A stretch of DNA of 64,000 nt. It comes from Bacteroidota bacterium. Its GTDB lineage: Bacteria > Bacteroidota > Bacteroidia > Cytophagales > Cytophagaceae. This document shows, piece by piece, positions 51,401 through 59,809 of this stretch. A program made the translations under genes and the position numbers. Numbering within the stretch: the stretch's first letter is position 1; each line of letters begins with the position of its first letter. The DNA is taken from the NCBI GenBank assembly GCA_023458555.1, contig JAEWYS010000015.1:124001-188000 (forward strand), in the 5' to 3' direction. The notes under the pieces are model-generated. The model made no database searches. It was not told the DNA's origin and was given only the letters and a program-made list of their open reading frames with translations.

Positions 51401-53448
51401 CCTTTCAATATATGTATGCTGAAAACAGTTACAGCCACTTTACGGATATAGCTCATACTTCTGATGGAGGATATATAGCTACTGGCACTGCAAGGCCATA
51501 TGAGCCTGTTTATGTTAACTCCGGCATTGTAGTGACAAAGTTTGATCAGGAAGGGCAAATCGACTGGGCACAGACGTTTTCAAGGGGCATCGGCTTTTTT
51601 GCTTCTTTCGGGGACAAGGTATTGCCAGTTTCCGATGGGTATGTTGTTTCCGCGTTGTGGCAGTTACAGCCTATGGGTATTCCTTCCGGTTCAATTATCA
51701 AATTCGGCTTGTCCGGAGATGTATTATGGTCATATAATATCAATCATCCGACCAATAAGATGCTGGGGGCAACCATAACAGGAATGCTGGAAGATACGGA
51801 TAAAGGAATTGTGGTAACCGGCCAGTCAGGGAATTCTGGAGATACGGATATTTTTGCCGCTAAATTTGATAGGTCTGGCAAGCTGCTATGGATAGAATTC
51901 TATGCATTGGATGGTGTATCAGAGGAACCTTCCGCAATATTGCCGATGGGAAATGACCGTTATGCAATTGTAGGGCGTAAAAATCTTCAGGCAGATGAAT
52001 TGGTTCTGCTTATTGTGGGACGCGGAGGTGAATTGCTGGAATATACCAGAACTCCGACATCTATGAATACTTCTCTGAATACAATGGAAAGAAATCACGG
52101 AGCCGTACTGACCTCAGATGGCTATATTGCCGGGTTTAACCATGCGTACATATATAAAATGGATCTGGAGGGCAACATAGTATGGCTGAAAAATGCAGGT
52201 AATATCATTACCTTAAGAGAGCTTTCCGAAACTTCAGATGGATACCTGATAGCAGGAGGGGTGGTTCAGCAATCTGAACCAATACATCAGGATATGATTG
52301 CTCTTAAGGTGGACATGAATGGCAATCTTGTTAAGGCGGTAAGCATCGGTAGTGAAGAATCGGATGAAGAAGTGCGGGGTCTGGCTGCAGATTGTTCAGG
52401 TATTGTACTTGCCGGACGTAAAAGTGAAAATTCTTTTGTTGTGAGAACAGACAATGCCCTCTGGGGTGGCTGTGATGAAAAAACGGAAGTGCCCGTTTTG
52501 ACGAATACGCTGTATGATTCTCCAATATCTGTCAGCTCATCAGCCTATAGAATTGTTGTTATATATTCCGGGAGTTACAACGGCGTTTTGGCTTCTGATG
52601 TAATGACAAGTAGCTGTACTCCGCAGGATACGACTGTGGTAGAAGAATCGGTTGAAATAAGTGGTATACAGGTCATTTGTAAGCAAAGCTCTTCTGAAAA
52701 CCATCACACTCAGACCTATTCAGTGGTGAATCCCAAAGTTGGTGCCACGTATACATGGTCGGTCAGTACAGGCAGCATACAAAGCGGGCAGGGAACAGCC
52801 AATGCAACGATCTTGTTTCCGTCCGGTACTGGTGTGGTAACTATTGAAGTTACAGAAAGCTATGCAGGAAATTTACTGTCGGGTGAGCGCGAGGTTTCCA
52901 TGAATATCCGGCCATCTTCACCTGGGAGCATTACCGGTCCCGGAGGCTATGGAGCAGTATGCTTTAATCAACAGGGAGTAATGTATCAGGTTAGTGGCTC
53001 TTCTCCCGGTTATTTGTGGCAATTACCTTCCGGTTCGGTGATAGCTTCAGGAGAAGGAACCAATACCGTTACCGTGGATTTTGGTACACAACCGGGTAAT
53101 ATTACAGTTTTTGCACAGAATGGGGAAGGATGCAACAGCTATTCCGGATCGAATATCTGGGTTGGACCAATAGCATGCGGTGGCAGAATTACTGCTTTGT
53201 CAGAAATAGAAGAGCTGGGTTTTGCAGTATGGCCACAGCCGGCAAGTTCGTCAATCAGGGTTCAGGCTTCTGCTCCGATTGTGAATGCCAGGTTAATGAC
53301 AGCCGGCGGAAGCACATTGCTGGATCTGCGTGGTAATAATGCTATGGAGATCAGCCTGAATGTGTCCTATCTTTCTGAAGGTATGTATATACTTCAGGTG
53401 CAGACGGAAGATGCCATTTATACGAGACAGATAATCATATCTCAATAG
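48412..53448 (+). CDS. Type IX-secreted subtilisin-like protease
   Basis: A 1678-residue secreted protein. A signal peptide (1-21) is followed by a propeptide-like region, an S8 serine protease with catalytic Asp236 (GVGDNGF), His265 (QDHVSGI) and Ser434 (GTSMATPAV), then a beta domain, an Fn3-like domain (about 714-800), a jelly-roll/MAM-like domain (about 805-985), seven GxIxAG-type repeats at 1010-1340 that would fit a seven-bladed propeller, PKD-like domains (about 1417-1590) and a C-terminal type IX sorting domain (VWPQPASSSIRVQ to the end). Function: extracellular protein breakdown, inferred. Monocistronic with a terminator. Confidence 0.92.
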   Translation: MRKRTRIISMLLLLGFSATAQHQYEIKFRSHSFTPPERKAETNQRQSRTGTAPGYYLVQFEDIPDKKQRELLTLKGIELLNYVPDMTYEAYVSKRLSSSDLDLAGVRSMVKVPAESKLSLELGYGKIPAHARSGSTAIDVDLFLYKPEDRNLVEESLKNTKAKVIGRDQKLTVRIDKEHVKRLAQIEEVRFIDFIPAPFTVYLNGVISGQKASVLRSVLAGERGLTGKGVNIGVGDNGFVENHLDFQQRLTNMYQDINEGMHQDHVSGILAGAGNMNARYQGVAPGAVLYTDRTHEIINNAVANLQQKNIVITNNSYGVICAVKAAGTYDSYSVLLDNQVADEEEILHVIASGNEATLNCTPSYSNGFVSVSSGIQSAKNALTVGNVDKNNVIHSMSSKGPTLDGRIKPEVVGIGTDVTSTIPYNSYVNASGTSMATPAVTGTLALLHQRYSQLHNGDRASGALLKAVVCNTADDLGNPGPDFTYGFGKINALKAVQTLENQTYFTEEVDHNAQKTFSISVPSGAKELKAMLYWHDPAGSPSASNALVNNLNLRVVNNGIQYSPWVLDPTNFAVDNPAVRGIDYLNNIEQVTITNPTAGTTQLLVDGFIVPSGPQRFYLVYEVITSGITLTYPYGGESLVPGETIPIQWEAAGNGDMTAEYSLDNGASWTTIANGINASDRKYDWVVPAAVSGEAKIRVTDGVYAGESIGTFSIAGIPQNVTLITDCGLTGQLSWDTLAGAVSYNVYMLSPADTVMQIVANVHTTSYQLTTSQVSPDNWFAVQAVLADSGKSLRSVAIRNITRTVSNLPYSESFDLGTGSWIVNGYNSSWQHGAPAGTIITGTSEAWVTNLTGDHNPNELSYIESGCFDVSEVTEPVYFSFQQYLALGSSDQAAFVDYTNDGGITWQRLGDNTSGISNWYTANHPVVGYAWTNQNAAWRPVVHRIETSQFGADKVLKFRIGFYSGSAAGISEGIGVDDFRLDITDPSVPVICSSGSTFQYMYAENSYSHFTDIAHTSDGGYIATGTARPYEPVYVNSGIVVTKFDQEGQIDWAQTFSRGIGFFASFGDKVLPVSDGYVVSALWQLQPMGIPSGSIIKFGLSGDVLWSYNINHPTNKMLGATITGMLEDTDKGIVVTGQSGNSGDTDIFAAKFDRSGKLLWIEFYALDGVSEEPSAILPMGNDRYAIVGRKNLQADELVLLIVGRGGELLEYTRTPTSMNTSLNTMERNHGAVLTSDGYIAGFNHAYIYKMDLEGNIVWLKNAGNIITLRELSETSDGYLIAGGVVQQSEPIHQDMIALKVDMNGNLVKAVSIGSEESDEEVRGLAADCSGIVLAGRKSENSFVVRTDNALWGGCDEKTEVPVLTNTLYDSPISVSSSAYRIVVIYSGSYNGVLASDVMTSSCTPQDTTVVEESVEISGIQVICKQSSSENHHTQTYSVVNPKVGATYTWSVSTGSIQSGQGTANATILFPSGTGVVTIEVTESYAGNLLSGEREVSMNIRPSSPGSITGPGGYGAVCFNQQGVMYQVSGSSPGYLWQLPSGSVIASGEGTNTVTVDFGTQPGNITVFAQNGEGCNSYSGSNIWVGPIACGGRITALSEIEELGFAVWPQPASSSIRVQASAPIVNARLMTAGGSTLLDLRGNNAMEISLNVSYLSEGMYILQVQTEDAIYTRQIIISQ

Positions 53449-53479
53449 TATTGCTTTACTACTGATTGTGCTTTATTCT

Positions 53480-53513
53480 CAGGAGGCAGGTTTACCCTGC
53501 TTCCTGTTTTTTT
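53480..53513 (+). terminator. Terminator after the protease gene
   Basis: CAGGAGGCAGG (53480-53490) pairs with CCTGCTTCCTG (53496-53506, one G-U pair), 5-nt loop, then TTTTTTT. Confidence 0.88.
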
Positions 53514-53564
53514 ATCAGTAATATTTCAAAAGATATCCGGCAATCGGCAGGGAAATTGTCAAAC

Positions 53565-53590
53565 GAAAAAGGCTGCCCTTGCGGACAGCC
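53565..53590 (-). terminator. Terminator of the superoxide dismutase gene
   Basis: On the minus strand GGCTGTCC-GCAA-GGGCAGCC (one G-U pair) is followed by TTTTTCGTTT, 10 bp past the sod stop. Confidence 0.85.
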
Positions 53591-53600
53591 CTGTCGGATT

Positions 53601-54275
53601 TTATTTTTTACTTTTCGCTTTATCGAATCGTTGAGAAACCTCATTCCAGTTTACGATATTCCAGAATGCATTGATGTAATCAGGTCGCTTATTCTGATAT
53701 TTCAGGTAATAAGCATGTTCCCAGACATCCAGGCCTAATACTGGCGTACCTTTTACAGGTGCCAGATCCATCAGGGGATTATCCTGATTTGCAGAGGTGG
53801 TGATCTGAAGCTTGCCCTCATTTGTTACAACAAGCCATGCCCAGCCGGAGCCAAACCGTGTTTTGGCAGAGTCGCTAAACTGGGTTTTAAAATTGTCGAA
53901 AGAGCCGAAGGATTTGTTTATGGCATCAGCCAGTTTTCCCTGAGGCTGTCCACCGCCATTGGGGGTAAGTATGGTCCAGAAAAGCGTATGATTATAATGT
54001 CCGCCGGCATTGTTTCTGACTGCAGGACCATAGGTGCCGGCATTTTTCAGCAGATCATCAAGGGATTTATCCTTTAGCTTGGGATCTGTTTCGATTGCTT
54101 TGTTGAGGTTGGTTACATAGCCTGCATGATGCTTGGAATGATGTATTTCCATTGTCTGGGCATCAAAGTTCGGTTCAAGAGCATTGTAATCGTAGGGAAG
54201 GGCAGGCAGTGTAAATTGGGCAAAGGCGCCGTTTAATGTAAAAATGGCACCGGCTAATAAAAATAACTTTTTCAT
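53601..54275 (-). CDS. Exported Mn-type superoxide dismutase
   Basis: Converts superoxide to hydrogen peroxide and oxygen. The 224-residue protein has a signal peptide (residues 1-19, MKKLFLLAGAIFTLNGAFA) in front of a full SOD. Metal ligands are His45 (EIHHSKHH), His in GGHYNHTLFW, and Asp/His in LGLDVWEHAYYL. The active-site Gln in TSANQDNPLM is placed as in Mn enzymes (TANQDSPLM), so Mn or cambialistic use is likelier than Fe. A periplasmic or surface location is unusual for SodA/SodB. It lies downstream of the Bat operon, separated by 166 bp. Confidence 0.93.
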   Translation of the reverse strand: MKKLFLLAGAIFTLNGAFAQFTLPALPYDYNALEPNFDAQTMEIHHSKHHAGYVTNLNKAIETDPKLKDKSLDDLLKNAGTYGPAVRNNAGGHYNHTLFWTILTPNGGGQPQGKLADAINKSFGSFDNFKTQFSDSAKTRFGSGWAWLVVTNEGKLQITTSANQDNPLMDLAPVKGTPVLGLDVWEHAYYLKYQNKRPDYINAFWNIVNWNEVSQRFDKAKSKK

Positions 54276-54441
54276 ACTGATAATAAATTTTTAAATATAT
54301 CGGATATTACCGGATAATCTTTCTGGTGGAAATACTATCCAATGATAATAAAATAGCGGCAAATACCGGTCCGTAATTTGCGAATTGTTGGTCACACAAG
54401 GAATTTTTCTGTGAGAGCGGGTAACTCCTGTATACTCTGGA

Positions 54442-55191
54442 TTATATTCTTTCGATCGATTCTGCCGGAATCCAGCCAATATGGCCGTTGGGTAATTTGA
54501 TTTTACTATACGGACCAGTATGCTGCAGCAATTCAACTTTCAGGCCTTCATGTATAACAAACAGCTTATTGCCTGCATCTCCCGGGGCGCTTGTAACTGT
54601 AATACTCGGATCAAATACAATCCCGTAATTCCGGTCATACAGTTCTTTCCGGCTTTGCCAGGCCATAAAAAACATAATAAATGAGAGAAACAGGCAGATG
54701 GCTGACATCCCCATAAACAAACGCTTTGAGGCTGCCTGGCGGAGATAGATAAAAAGAAAAAGAGTTAGGAGAAAAAGAAAGAAAAAAGCAATACTCAGAA
54801 TAGCCCACGAATCAACGGCCAATTGCCGGAGAAAATTTTCCCAGAACTGGCCCTGGTTGAGTGCTTCGACTTCGTCCGCGATCTTTGAGTTAGCCAGTTC
54901 CAGATTAAACAGCAAATCTTCATCATGCGGATTAAGTCGTTTGGCTCTTTCATAATAAAGGATGGCGGATGGGATATTATTCAGCTTGAAATAGGTATTC
55001 CCGATATTATAATAGAGCTCGAATGAATGATAACCTTTATCATCAAGTGCTCTGAAATGTTCAAGCGCCGCCGGAAAATTTCCTTCGGCATAGGCATGCC
55101 TTCCCGATTCGATCAGTGACTGGTCGGAAACCTGTGCAGCTGTATACAGACCCGAAAAACAAAAACCAATGATGAATAATAACGTTCTCAT
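54442..55191 (-). CDS. batE: BatE: TPR/SH3 membrane protein
   Basis: A 249-residue protein with signal peptide, TPR repeats (ESGRHAYAEGNFPAALEHF, LYYNIGNTYFKLNNIPSAIL), two transmembrane helices around 130-175, and a C-terminal SH3-like domain ending IGWIPAESIERI. This is the BatE layout. Last gene of the MoxR-Bat operon, 1 bp after batD. Bat proteins contribute to aerotolerance in Bacteroides; the molecular role is unclear. The protein at 22661 is a paralogue. Confidence 0.88.
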   Translation of the reverse strand: MRTLLFIIGFCFSGLYTAAQVSDQSLIESGRHAYAEGNFPAALEHFRALDDKGYHSFELYYNIGNTYFKLNNIPSAILYYERAKRLNPHDEDLLFNLELANSKIADEVEALNQGQFWENFLRQLAVDSWAILSIAFFFLFLLTLFLFIYLRQAASKRLFMGMSAICLFLSFIMFFMAWQSRKELYDRNYGIVFDPSITVTSAPGDAGNKLFVIHEGLKVELLQHTGPYSKIKLPNGHIGWIPAESIERI

Positions 55192-55192
55192 A

Positions 55193-57004
55193 TTATGATT
55201 TTATTTCTTCTTCCAGTGTGCTTATGATTTTAATCCCGGCTTCGTGTTCTTCGGACAAAGGCGTATCTCTGCCAATCGGAGCATATTGTGCCATTTCACA
55301 TTTTTCCATTAGCTGTATGAGTTGCGCAATAGTGTCATCACTAACCTTTTGCTCAGACAGGGCTTTTCTTATTTTATCCTTGGACAAGTCAGCAGTTTTA
55401 AGGTTTAGCTTGTCTTCCAGATACGTCCATAATGCTTTGAGCAGCTCCTGATAATAGATGGTTCTTTGATTTTCATGAAGCGCTTTTTCGGCCACTTTAA
55501 GCCTTTTTCTGGCCTGAGTTCCTGCTTTGCGTTTCTTGCTTCCGATACGATCAAGCGATTGCTTTCGTTTTTTCCTGGTAAAAATAAAAAGAGCAGCAAA
55601 ACCAATTATTCCTGTTAAATAGCTGATATAGAAAGAAGTGCTTCCAAACCATATTTTCTGCTTTGTGCTTAATGAATAGTCATTTGTCTTTATATACCGG
55701 ATGTCATTTCCTATGACTTTGATATCAGACCGGTTGCCAGAATAATCGATGCCACCGGCAGTTGCGGACTGAGCGCCTTTTTGTACGGTGATTTCATAGG
55801 ATTCACTGCGCAGTTTTTCAAGCTTTCCGGTTGTCGGATTGAAACAATTAAGTTCGATAGAAGGGATGGTATAATTACCCGCATGACGGGGGATGAGGAT
55901 ATATTCAACGGTTTTGCTGCCGGAAACTCCATTGCCTGTAACCTTTATATTCTGGGTTACTTCCGGATCAAAAACTTCAAAATCTACCGGAAAACTTATG
56001 CGGAACGGATTACCGGTCTTCAGATTACCCTTACCGGTGAGCTTTAGTTTCAATGAGACGGATTCATTGGCATTAACCTCTGTTTTACTGATTTCTGACT
56101 GTAGTTTCAGACTGCCAACAATATCTGTTTCTGCCGGTATGTTTTTTACCGAGATTTTTACAGGAGGGCTTTTCAGTGTTTTGTTAACCCGCTGATAGCT
56201 GGTATGCTCGAAGAAATCATCAAAAAACGGATCGTTAAAGAAGTTACGTCCCCGTTGTTTCTGGCGTACCTCCTGAATGGCTACCACTTCCAGGTCAATA
56301 GGATCAATTGTAACGCTTCCGGACTTTTGTGGTATCAGCACAAATTCAGACAAGACTCCGACATTGTACAACTGTCCGTCGACATTTTCTTTTTCCCAGT
56401 TAACCACGTTGTCTTTGCGTTCTATATTTTCGCGCCAGAAACCGTCAAACTGGGGAATTTTGACATCGCTTAACTGTTGCAACTGGACTCTGGTATAAAG
56501 TTTTACCGTAGCGACTAGTGCTTCTCCTTTGTAAACTGATTTTTTGTCAACGGAAATACGGACAAAAAGATCCTTATCTGAAATCCCCGGAGCATTTTCC
56601 TGCCGGTCATTGCCGGAAGCAGAGGCATTGCCTGCAACTACTTCGATGGTTACAGGATTGGATGTATAGTGCTTTCCGTCAACTGTAATGCTGGCAGGCG
56701 CGATGGTAAACTTCCCGGCCTTTTTTGATTCGAGAACATAGGAGTACCGAATGGATACTGATTGCTGCATCCGGCCATTGATGATGCTGATCGAGCTGCT
56801 TGTACTTTTGGAGGGACCGTTGAGTACGGAGAATTCACTCATATCCGCTCCTTTAAAGTCTTTCCCTTCTTTGTTTACCTCATAGGTCAGATAAAACCGC
56901 TCATTCGTTCGTACTGATTTGGGAGCCTGACCGGAAAACACAACATCCTGACCATACAGCATTGCGGTCGTCAGCAGGAAAAATATAGACAGAAGATGCT
57001 TCAT
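55193..57004 (-). CDS. batD: BatD: oxygen-tolerance protein
   Basis: A 603-residue protein. Signal peptide (MKHLLSIFFLLTTAMLYGQ), several Ig-like beta domains (VVFSGQAPKSVRTNERFYLTY, VKISVKNIPAETDIVGSLKLQ), one transmembrane helix near 490-510 (YISYLTGIIGFAALFIF) and a cytoplasmic tail of about 100 residues with basic and Glu-rich helices. This is the BatD family. Start chosen at ATG 57004, which gives a signal peptide at the N-terminus; an upstream in-frame extension to 57115 overlaps batC and is unlikely. One base after the batC stop, so co-translated. Confidence 0.9.
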   Translation of the reverse strand: MKHLLSIFFLLTTAMLYGQDVVFSGQAPKSVRTNERFYLTYEVNKEGKDFKGADMSEFSVLNGPSKSTSSSISIINGRMQQSVSIRYSYVLESKKAGKFTIAPASITVDGKHYTSNPVTIEVVAGNASASGNDRQENAPGISDKDLFVRISVDKKSVYKGEALVATVKLYTRVQLQQLSDVKIPQFDGFWRENIERKDNVVNWEKENVDGQLYNVGVLSEFVLIPQKSGSVTIDPIDLEVVAIQEVRQKQRGRNFFNDPFFDDFFEHTSYQRVNKTLKSPPVKISVKNIPAETDIVGSLKLQSEISKTEVNANESVSLKLKLTGKGNLKTGNPFRISFPVDFEVFDPEVTQNIKVTGNGVSGSKTVEYILIPRHAGNYTIPSIELNCFNPTTGKLEKLRSESYEITVQKGAQSATAGGIDYSGNRSDIKVIGNDIRYIKTNDYSLSTKQKIWFGSTSFYISYLTGIIGFAALFIFTRKKRKQSLDRIGSKKRKAGTQARKRLKVAEKALHENQRTIYYQELLKALWTYLEDKLNLKTADLSKDKIRKALSEQKVSDDTIAQLIQLMEKCEMAQYAPIGRDTPLSEEHEAGIKIISTLEEEIKS

Positions 57005-57005
57005 A

Positions 57006-57788
57006 TTACCAGTTTTTTTCGATGTGTTTGGGTTCTGATTTTTCTTCCTTAAGGCGAATATTTTTTCTGAGCTGTTCTTCATCCTGTTCAAGTGCATTAA
57101 GTAATCGTTCCGCATCCTCGCGACTCATTGAACCTTTACCTGGATTGGGCTGCTGCTGGTTTTGTTCTTTTCCAGGATCGCTTTTGTCCTTTTGTCCGTT
57201 CTGCTCATCTGACTGTTTCTGCTCCTGTTCCTTACTGTCTTTTTGCTGCTCATTCTCCTGCTTCTGGCCATCTTTTGACTTGTCGTCGTTTTGATTTTGC
57301 TTGTTATCGTCCTTGTTTTCCTTATTATCTTTATTCTGTTTATACTGCTGGTTTTGCTGATCTTCCAGCATTTTTCGGGCATAAGCCAGATTGTATCTGG
57401 TATCGTCATCCTGAGGGTTTTTTCTCAGAGCCTGCTTATAGGCATCGATACTTTGCTTGTAATTTTTCTGTTGCAGATAGGTATTGCCCAAGTTGTGCCA
57501 TGCCATAGCTTCCTGTGCCGTTTCTCTGGCGAGGTTGGCGGCCAGCTGAAACTGGCTGGCGGCTTTTTCAAGGCTGTCCTGTTTGTACCATGCATTGCCC
57601 TGATTGAACGCAGCCTCAAAAGATCCGTGATTCAGGTCACTTGCAAGACTATATTCGCTGACTGCTTCCGGATATAATCCTTTATCATATAGTTCATTTC
57701 CTTTTTTCAAATGACTGTATTCATCCTGTGCATAACCGTGATACACCAGTCCCGATAATGTCGCTATTATGATCAAAATCTTTTTCAT
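57006..57788 (-). CDS. batC: BatC: TPR protein with Gln/Asn/Lys-rich linker
   Basis: A 260-residue protein with a signal peptide, about four TPR repeats (LKKGNELYDKGLYPEAVSEY, AFNQGNAWYKQDSLEKAASQF, WHNLGNTYLQQKNYKQSID) and a C-terminal low-complexity segment of about 85 residues rich in Gln, Asn, Lys and Glu (QNKDNKENKDDNKQNQNDDK). Role as a protein-binding partner of BatA/BatB is inferred. It overlaps batB by 4 bp. Confidence 0.87.
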   Translation of the reverse strand: MKKILIIIATLSGLVYHGYAQDEYSHLKKGNELYDKGLYPEAVSEYSLASDLNHGSFEAAFNQGNAWYKQDSLEKAASQFQLAANLARETAQEAMAWHNLGNTYLQQKNYKQSIDAYKQALRKNPQDDDTRYNLAYARKMLEDQQNQQYKQNKDNKENKDDNKQNQNDDKSKDGQKQENEQQKDSKEQEQKQSDEQNGQKDKSDPGKEQNQQQPNPGKGSMSREDAERLLNALEQDEEQLRKNIRLKEEKSEPKHIEKNW

Positions 57789-58828
57789 ATCTGTGCATCG
57801 GATAGTTTGAAACGTGCCAGAAACTTATTTTTTCTGGGCAAAATCATGAGCTCAATAACGAGTAACGCAAGGGCAATAAGCAAATAAAGCTGATAATCAT
57901 CTTCATAATCAATGACCATTTTTTCCTTAAACTCAGTCTTTTCCATACCTTTTAGCTGCTCGTATATTCTGTCCAGACCAATGCCGTAGTTATTGGCCAG
58001 TATAAAGCTGCCCTTGCCGGCAGCTGCTATTTCGTTCAGCAATTGCTCATTGAGGCGGGAAACGACCACATTGCCCTGTCTGTCCTTGCGAAATTCTTTT
58101 TTTCCGTAACGATTGACTGTCGGAATAGGAACTCCTTCTTTTCTTCCAAGCCCGATTGTATGAACGGATATGCCGGCTTCTGCTGCTTGCCTGGCTATGT
58201 CCACAGCATTTTCTTCGTGATTCTCGCCATCCGTTATGAGGATTATTGCCTTATCGCTTTTTTTGTCCTCAGAAAAGGACTTCATTGCCATTTTGAGCGC
58301 TCCGCCGATATCTGTTCCCTGAGTGCTGATAATGTCCGTATCGATACCTCGGAGATACATTTTAATAACGGCATAGTCTGTCGTCAGTGGTACTGGATAA
58401 AATGATTTACCGGCAAAAATGATTAATCCGACACGGTCACCACGGATTTTGCTCAAAAGCTGAATGATTTCCTGACGGGCTTTCTCCAGCCGGCTTGGGC
58501 TTATATCCTCTGCTTTCATACTGTTGGAAATATCAAGAGCGATGATTACTTCAGCCCCTTTTACTTTTACCTTGTCCATACGGGCTCCGGTCTGAGGGTT
58601 GGCAATGGCTATAATAAGAAAAACCAGTCCGATCAGTAGGGTTATATTTTTCCAGATCAGACTGCCTGGCGATGAAGCAGCAAAGAGCTGTTGACGTATA
58701 TGCTCAGGTCCGAGAAGTCTGTATGTTTTTTTTCTGTAGTAATTACGAAGGATGAAAAGAAGCAACAATACCGGGATTATCAGTAATACCCAGAACGCAT
58801 ACGTATATTCAAATTTCCAGTTTTCCAT
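57785..58828 (-). CDS. batB: BatB: VWA-domain membrane protein
   Basis: A 347-residue protein with two N-terminal helices (YAFWVLLIIPVLLLLFILR near 11, LIGLVFLIIAIANPQ near 61), a von Willebrand A domain of about 90-280 with the intact MIDAS metal site (DISNSMKAED; TDGENHEENA) and a C-terminal helix (YLLIALALLVIELMIL). It is thought to act on the membrane with BatA under the AAA ATPase MoxR. It overlaps batC by 4 bp and lies 6 bp after batA. Confidence 0.92.
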   Translation of the reverse strand: MENWKFEYTYAFWVLLIIPVLLLLFILRNYYRKKTYRLLGPEHIRQQLFAASSPGSLIWKNITLLIGLVFLIIAIANPQTGARMDKVKVKGAEVIIALDISNSMKAEDISPSRLEKARQEIIQLLSKIRGDRVGLIIFAGKSFYPVPLTTDYAVIKMYLRGIDTDIISTQGTDIGGALKMAMKSFSEDKKSDKAIILITDGENHEENAVDIARQAAEAGISVHTIGLGRKEGVPIPTVNRYGKKEFRKDRQGNVVVSRLNEQLLNEIAAAGKGSFILANNYGIGLDRIYEQLKGMEKTEFKEKMVIDYEDDYQLYLLIALALLVIELMILPRKNKFLARFKLSDAQI

Positions 58829-58834
58829 GTCTTT

Positions 58835-59809
58835 CTATGAAAGTATAGCTAAAAAAGTGTTTCTCAGAAAAACTTCAATAAGCAAAAGTGCCAGCGCAAT
58901 AATAGCCAGCGGATAAAACTCTTCGGTACTGTTTTGGTACTCAGTGACGTCCAGCTTGGTTTTTTCCAGCTGGTCAATCTCATCATAAATACCGCTCAAG
59001 GTATTTTTGTCTTTGGCACGAAAGTATTTTCCGCCAGTCTGTGTGGCAATTTCCCTGAGCATACGCTCGTCAAGCTCGGCTTTTATAGGGCCATAGGGAG
59101 TCATTACAGTTGCCTGATCGGTACCGACTCCTACAGTATATACTTTAACTCCTTCTGCCTGTGCAAGCTCAGCTGCCGTACGCGGTGAGACAGAGCCCTG
59201 ATTATTGACTCCGTCTGTGAGCAAAATGACAATCCTGCTGGCCGCATCGCTTTTTCTCAACCGGTTAACGGCTGTAGCAAGTCCCATACCTATACCTGTA
59301 CCATCTTTCAGCAGTTTGGGTTCGATCTGGTCCATCAACTGATTCAGATTGGCGTGATCGGTAGTAAGTGGACACTGAGTAAGACTTTCTCCTGCAAATA
59401 TGACCAGCCCGATACGATCGTATGGTCGTTTGCGAACAAACTCTTTGGCTACTTCTTTGGAAACCTGCAGGCGATCGGGTTTGAAATCTGTGGCCAGCAT
59501 ACTGATGGACACATCCTGTGAAATAATGATATCTATGCCCTCTACAGAAGAATCTTTCCAGCTGTCAAATGTCTGAGGACGGCAAAGAGCTACAATAATG
59601 CAGGAGAGTGCAAGTATTCGAAGTACAAACGGTATATGGCGCAAATACACACGAAATCCGGGTTTGATATCCCTGAATACACTTGTGCCGGAGACGGTAT
59701 AAGCAGGATAAATCCGTCGCTGCCGCACTATATACCATACGATAAGGGGTATAAGGCCGATAAACAGGTAGAAATATTCCGGATTCTTAAATGCTATATC
59801 ATTCATCAT
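58835..59809 (-). CDS. batA: BatA: VWA-domain membrane protein
   Basis: A 324-residue protein with an N-terminal membrane region (EYFYLFIGLIPLIVWYIV and LRILALSCIIVALCRPQTFD), a VWA domain with MIDAS motif DVSISMLATD and LTDGVNNQG, and a C-terminal helix (LAIIALALLLIEVFL). Close relative of BatB by architecture. The first 4 bp overlap the BatF-like gene (59806-60753). Both BatA and BatB have complete metal sites. Confidence 0.92.
   Translation of the reverse strand: MMNDIAFKNPEYFYLFIGLIPLIVWYIVRQRRIYPAYTVSGTSVFRDIKPGFRVYLRHIPFVLRILALSCIIVALCRPQTFDSWKDSSVEGIDIIISQDVSISMLATDFKPDRLQVSKEVAKEFVRKRPYDRIGLVIFAGESLTQCPLTTDHANLNQLMDQIEPKLLKDGTGIGMGLATAVNRLRKSDAASRIVILLTDGVNNQGSVSPRTAAELAQAEGVKVYTVGVGTDQATVMTPYGPIKAELDERMLREIATQTGGKYFRAKDKNTLSGIYDEIDQLEKTKLDVTEYQNSTEEFYPLAIIALALLLIEVFLRNTFLAILS

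Noticed and set aside
54291..54536. Minus-strand ORF of 81 codons between sod and batE
   Set aside because: It overlaps the 3' end of batE out of frame, lacks recognisable features and has a weak N-terminus.
57291..57677. Hydrophobic plus-strand ORF suggesting a membrane protein
   Set aside because: It is the complement of the TPR and Gln/Asn/Lys-rich part of batC, whose reverse strand naturally gives Leu/Phe/Ile codons.
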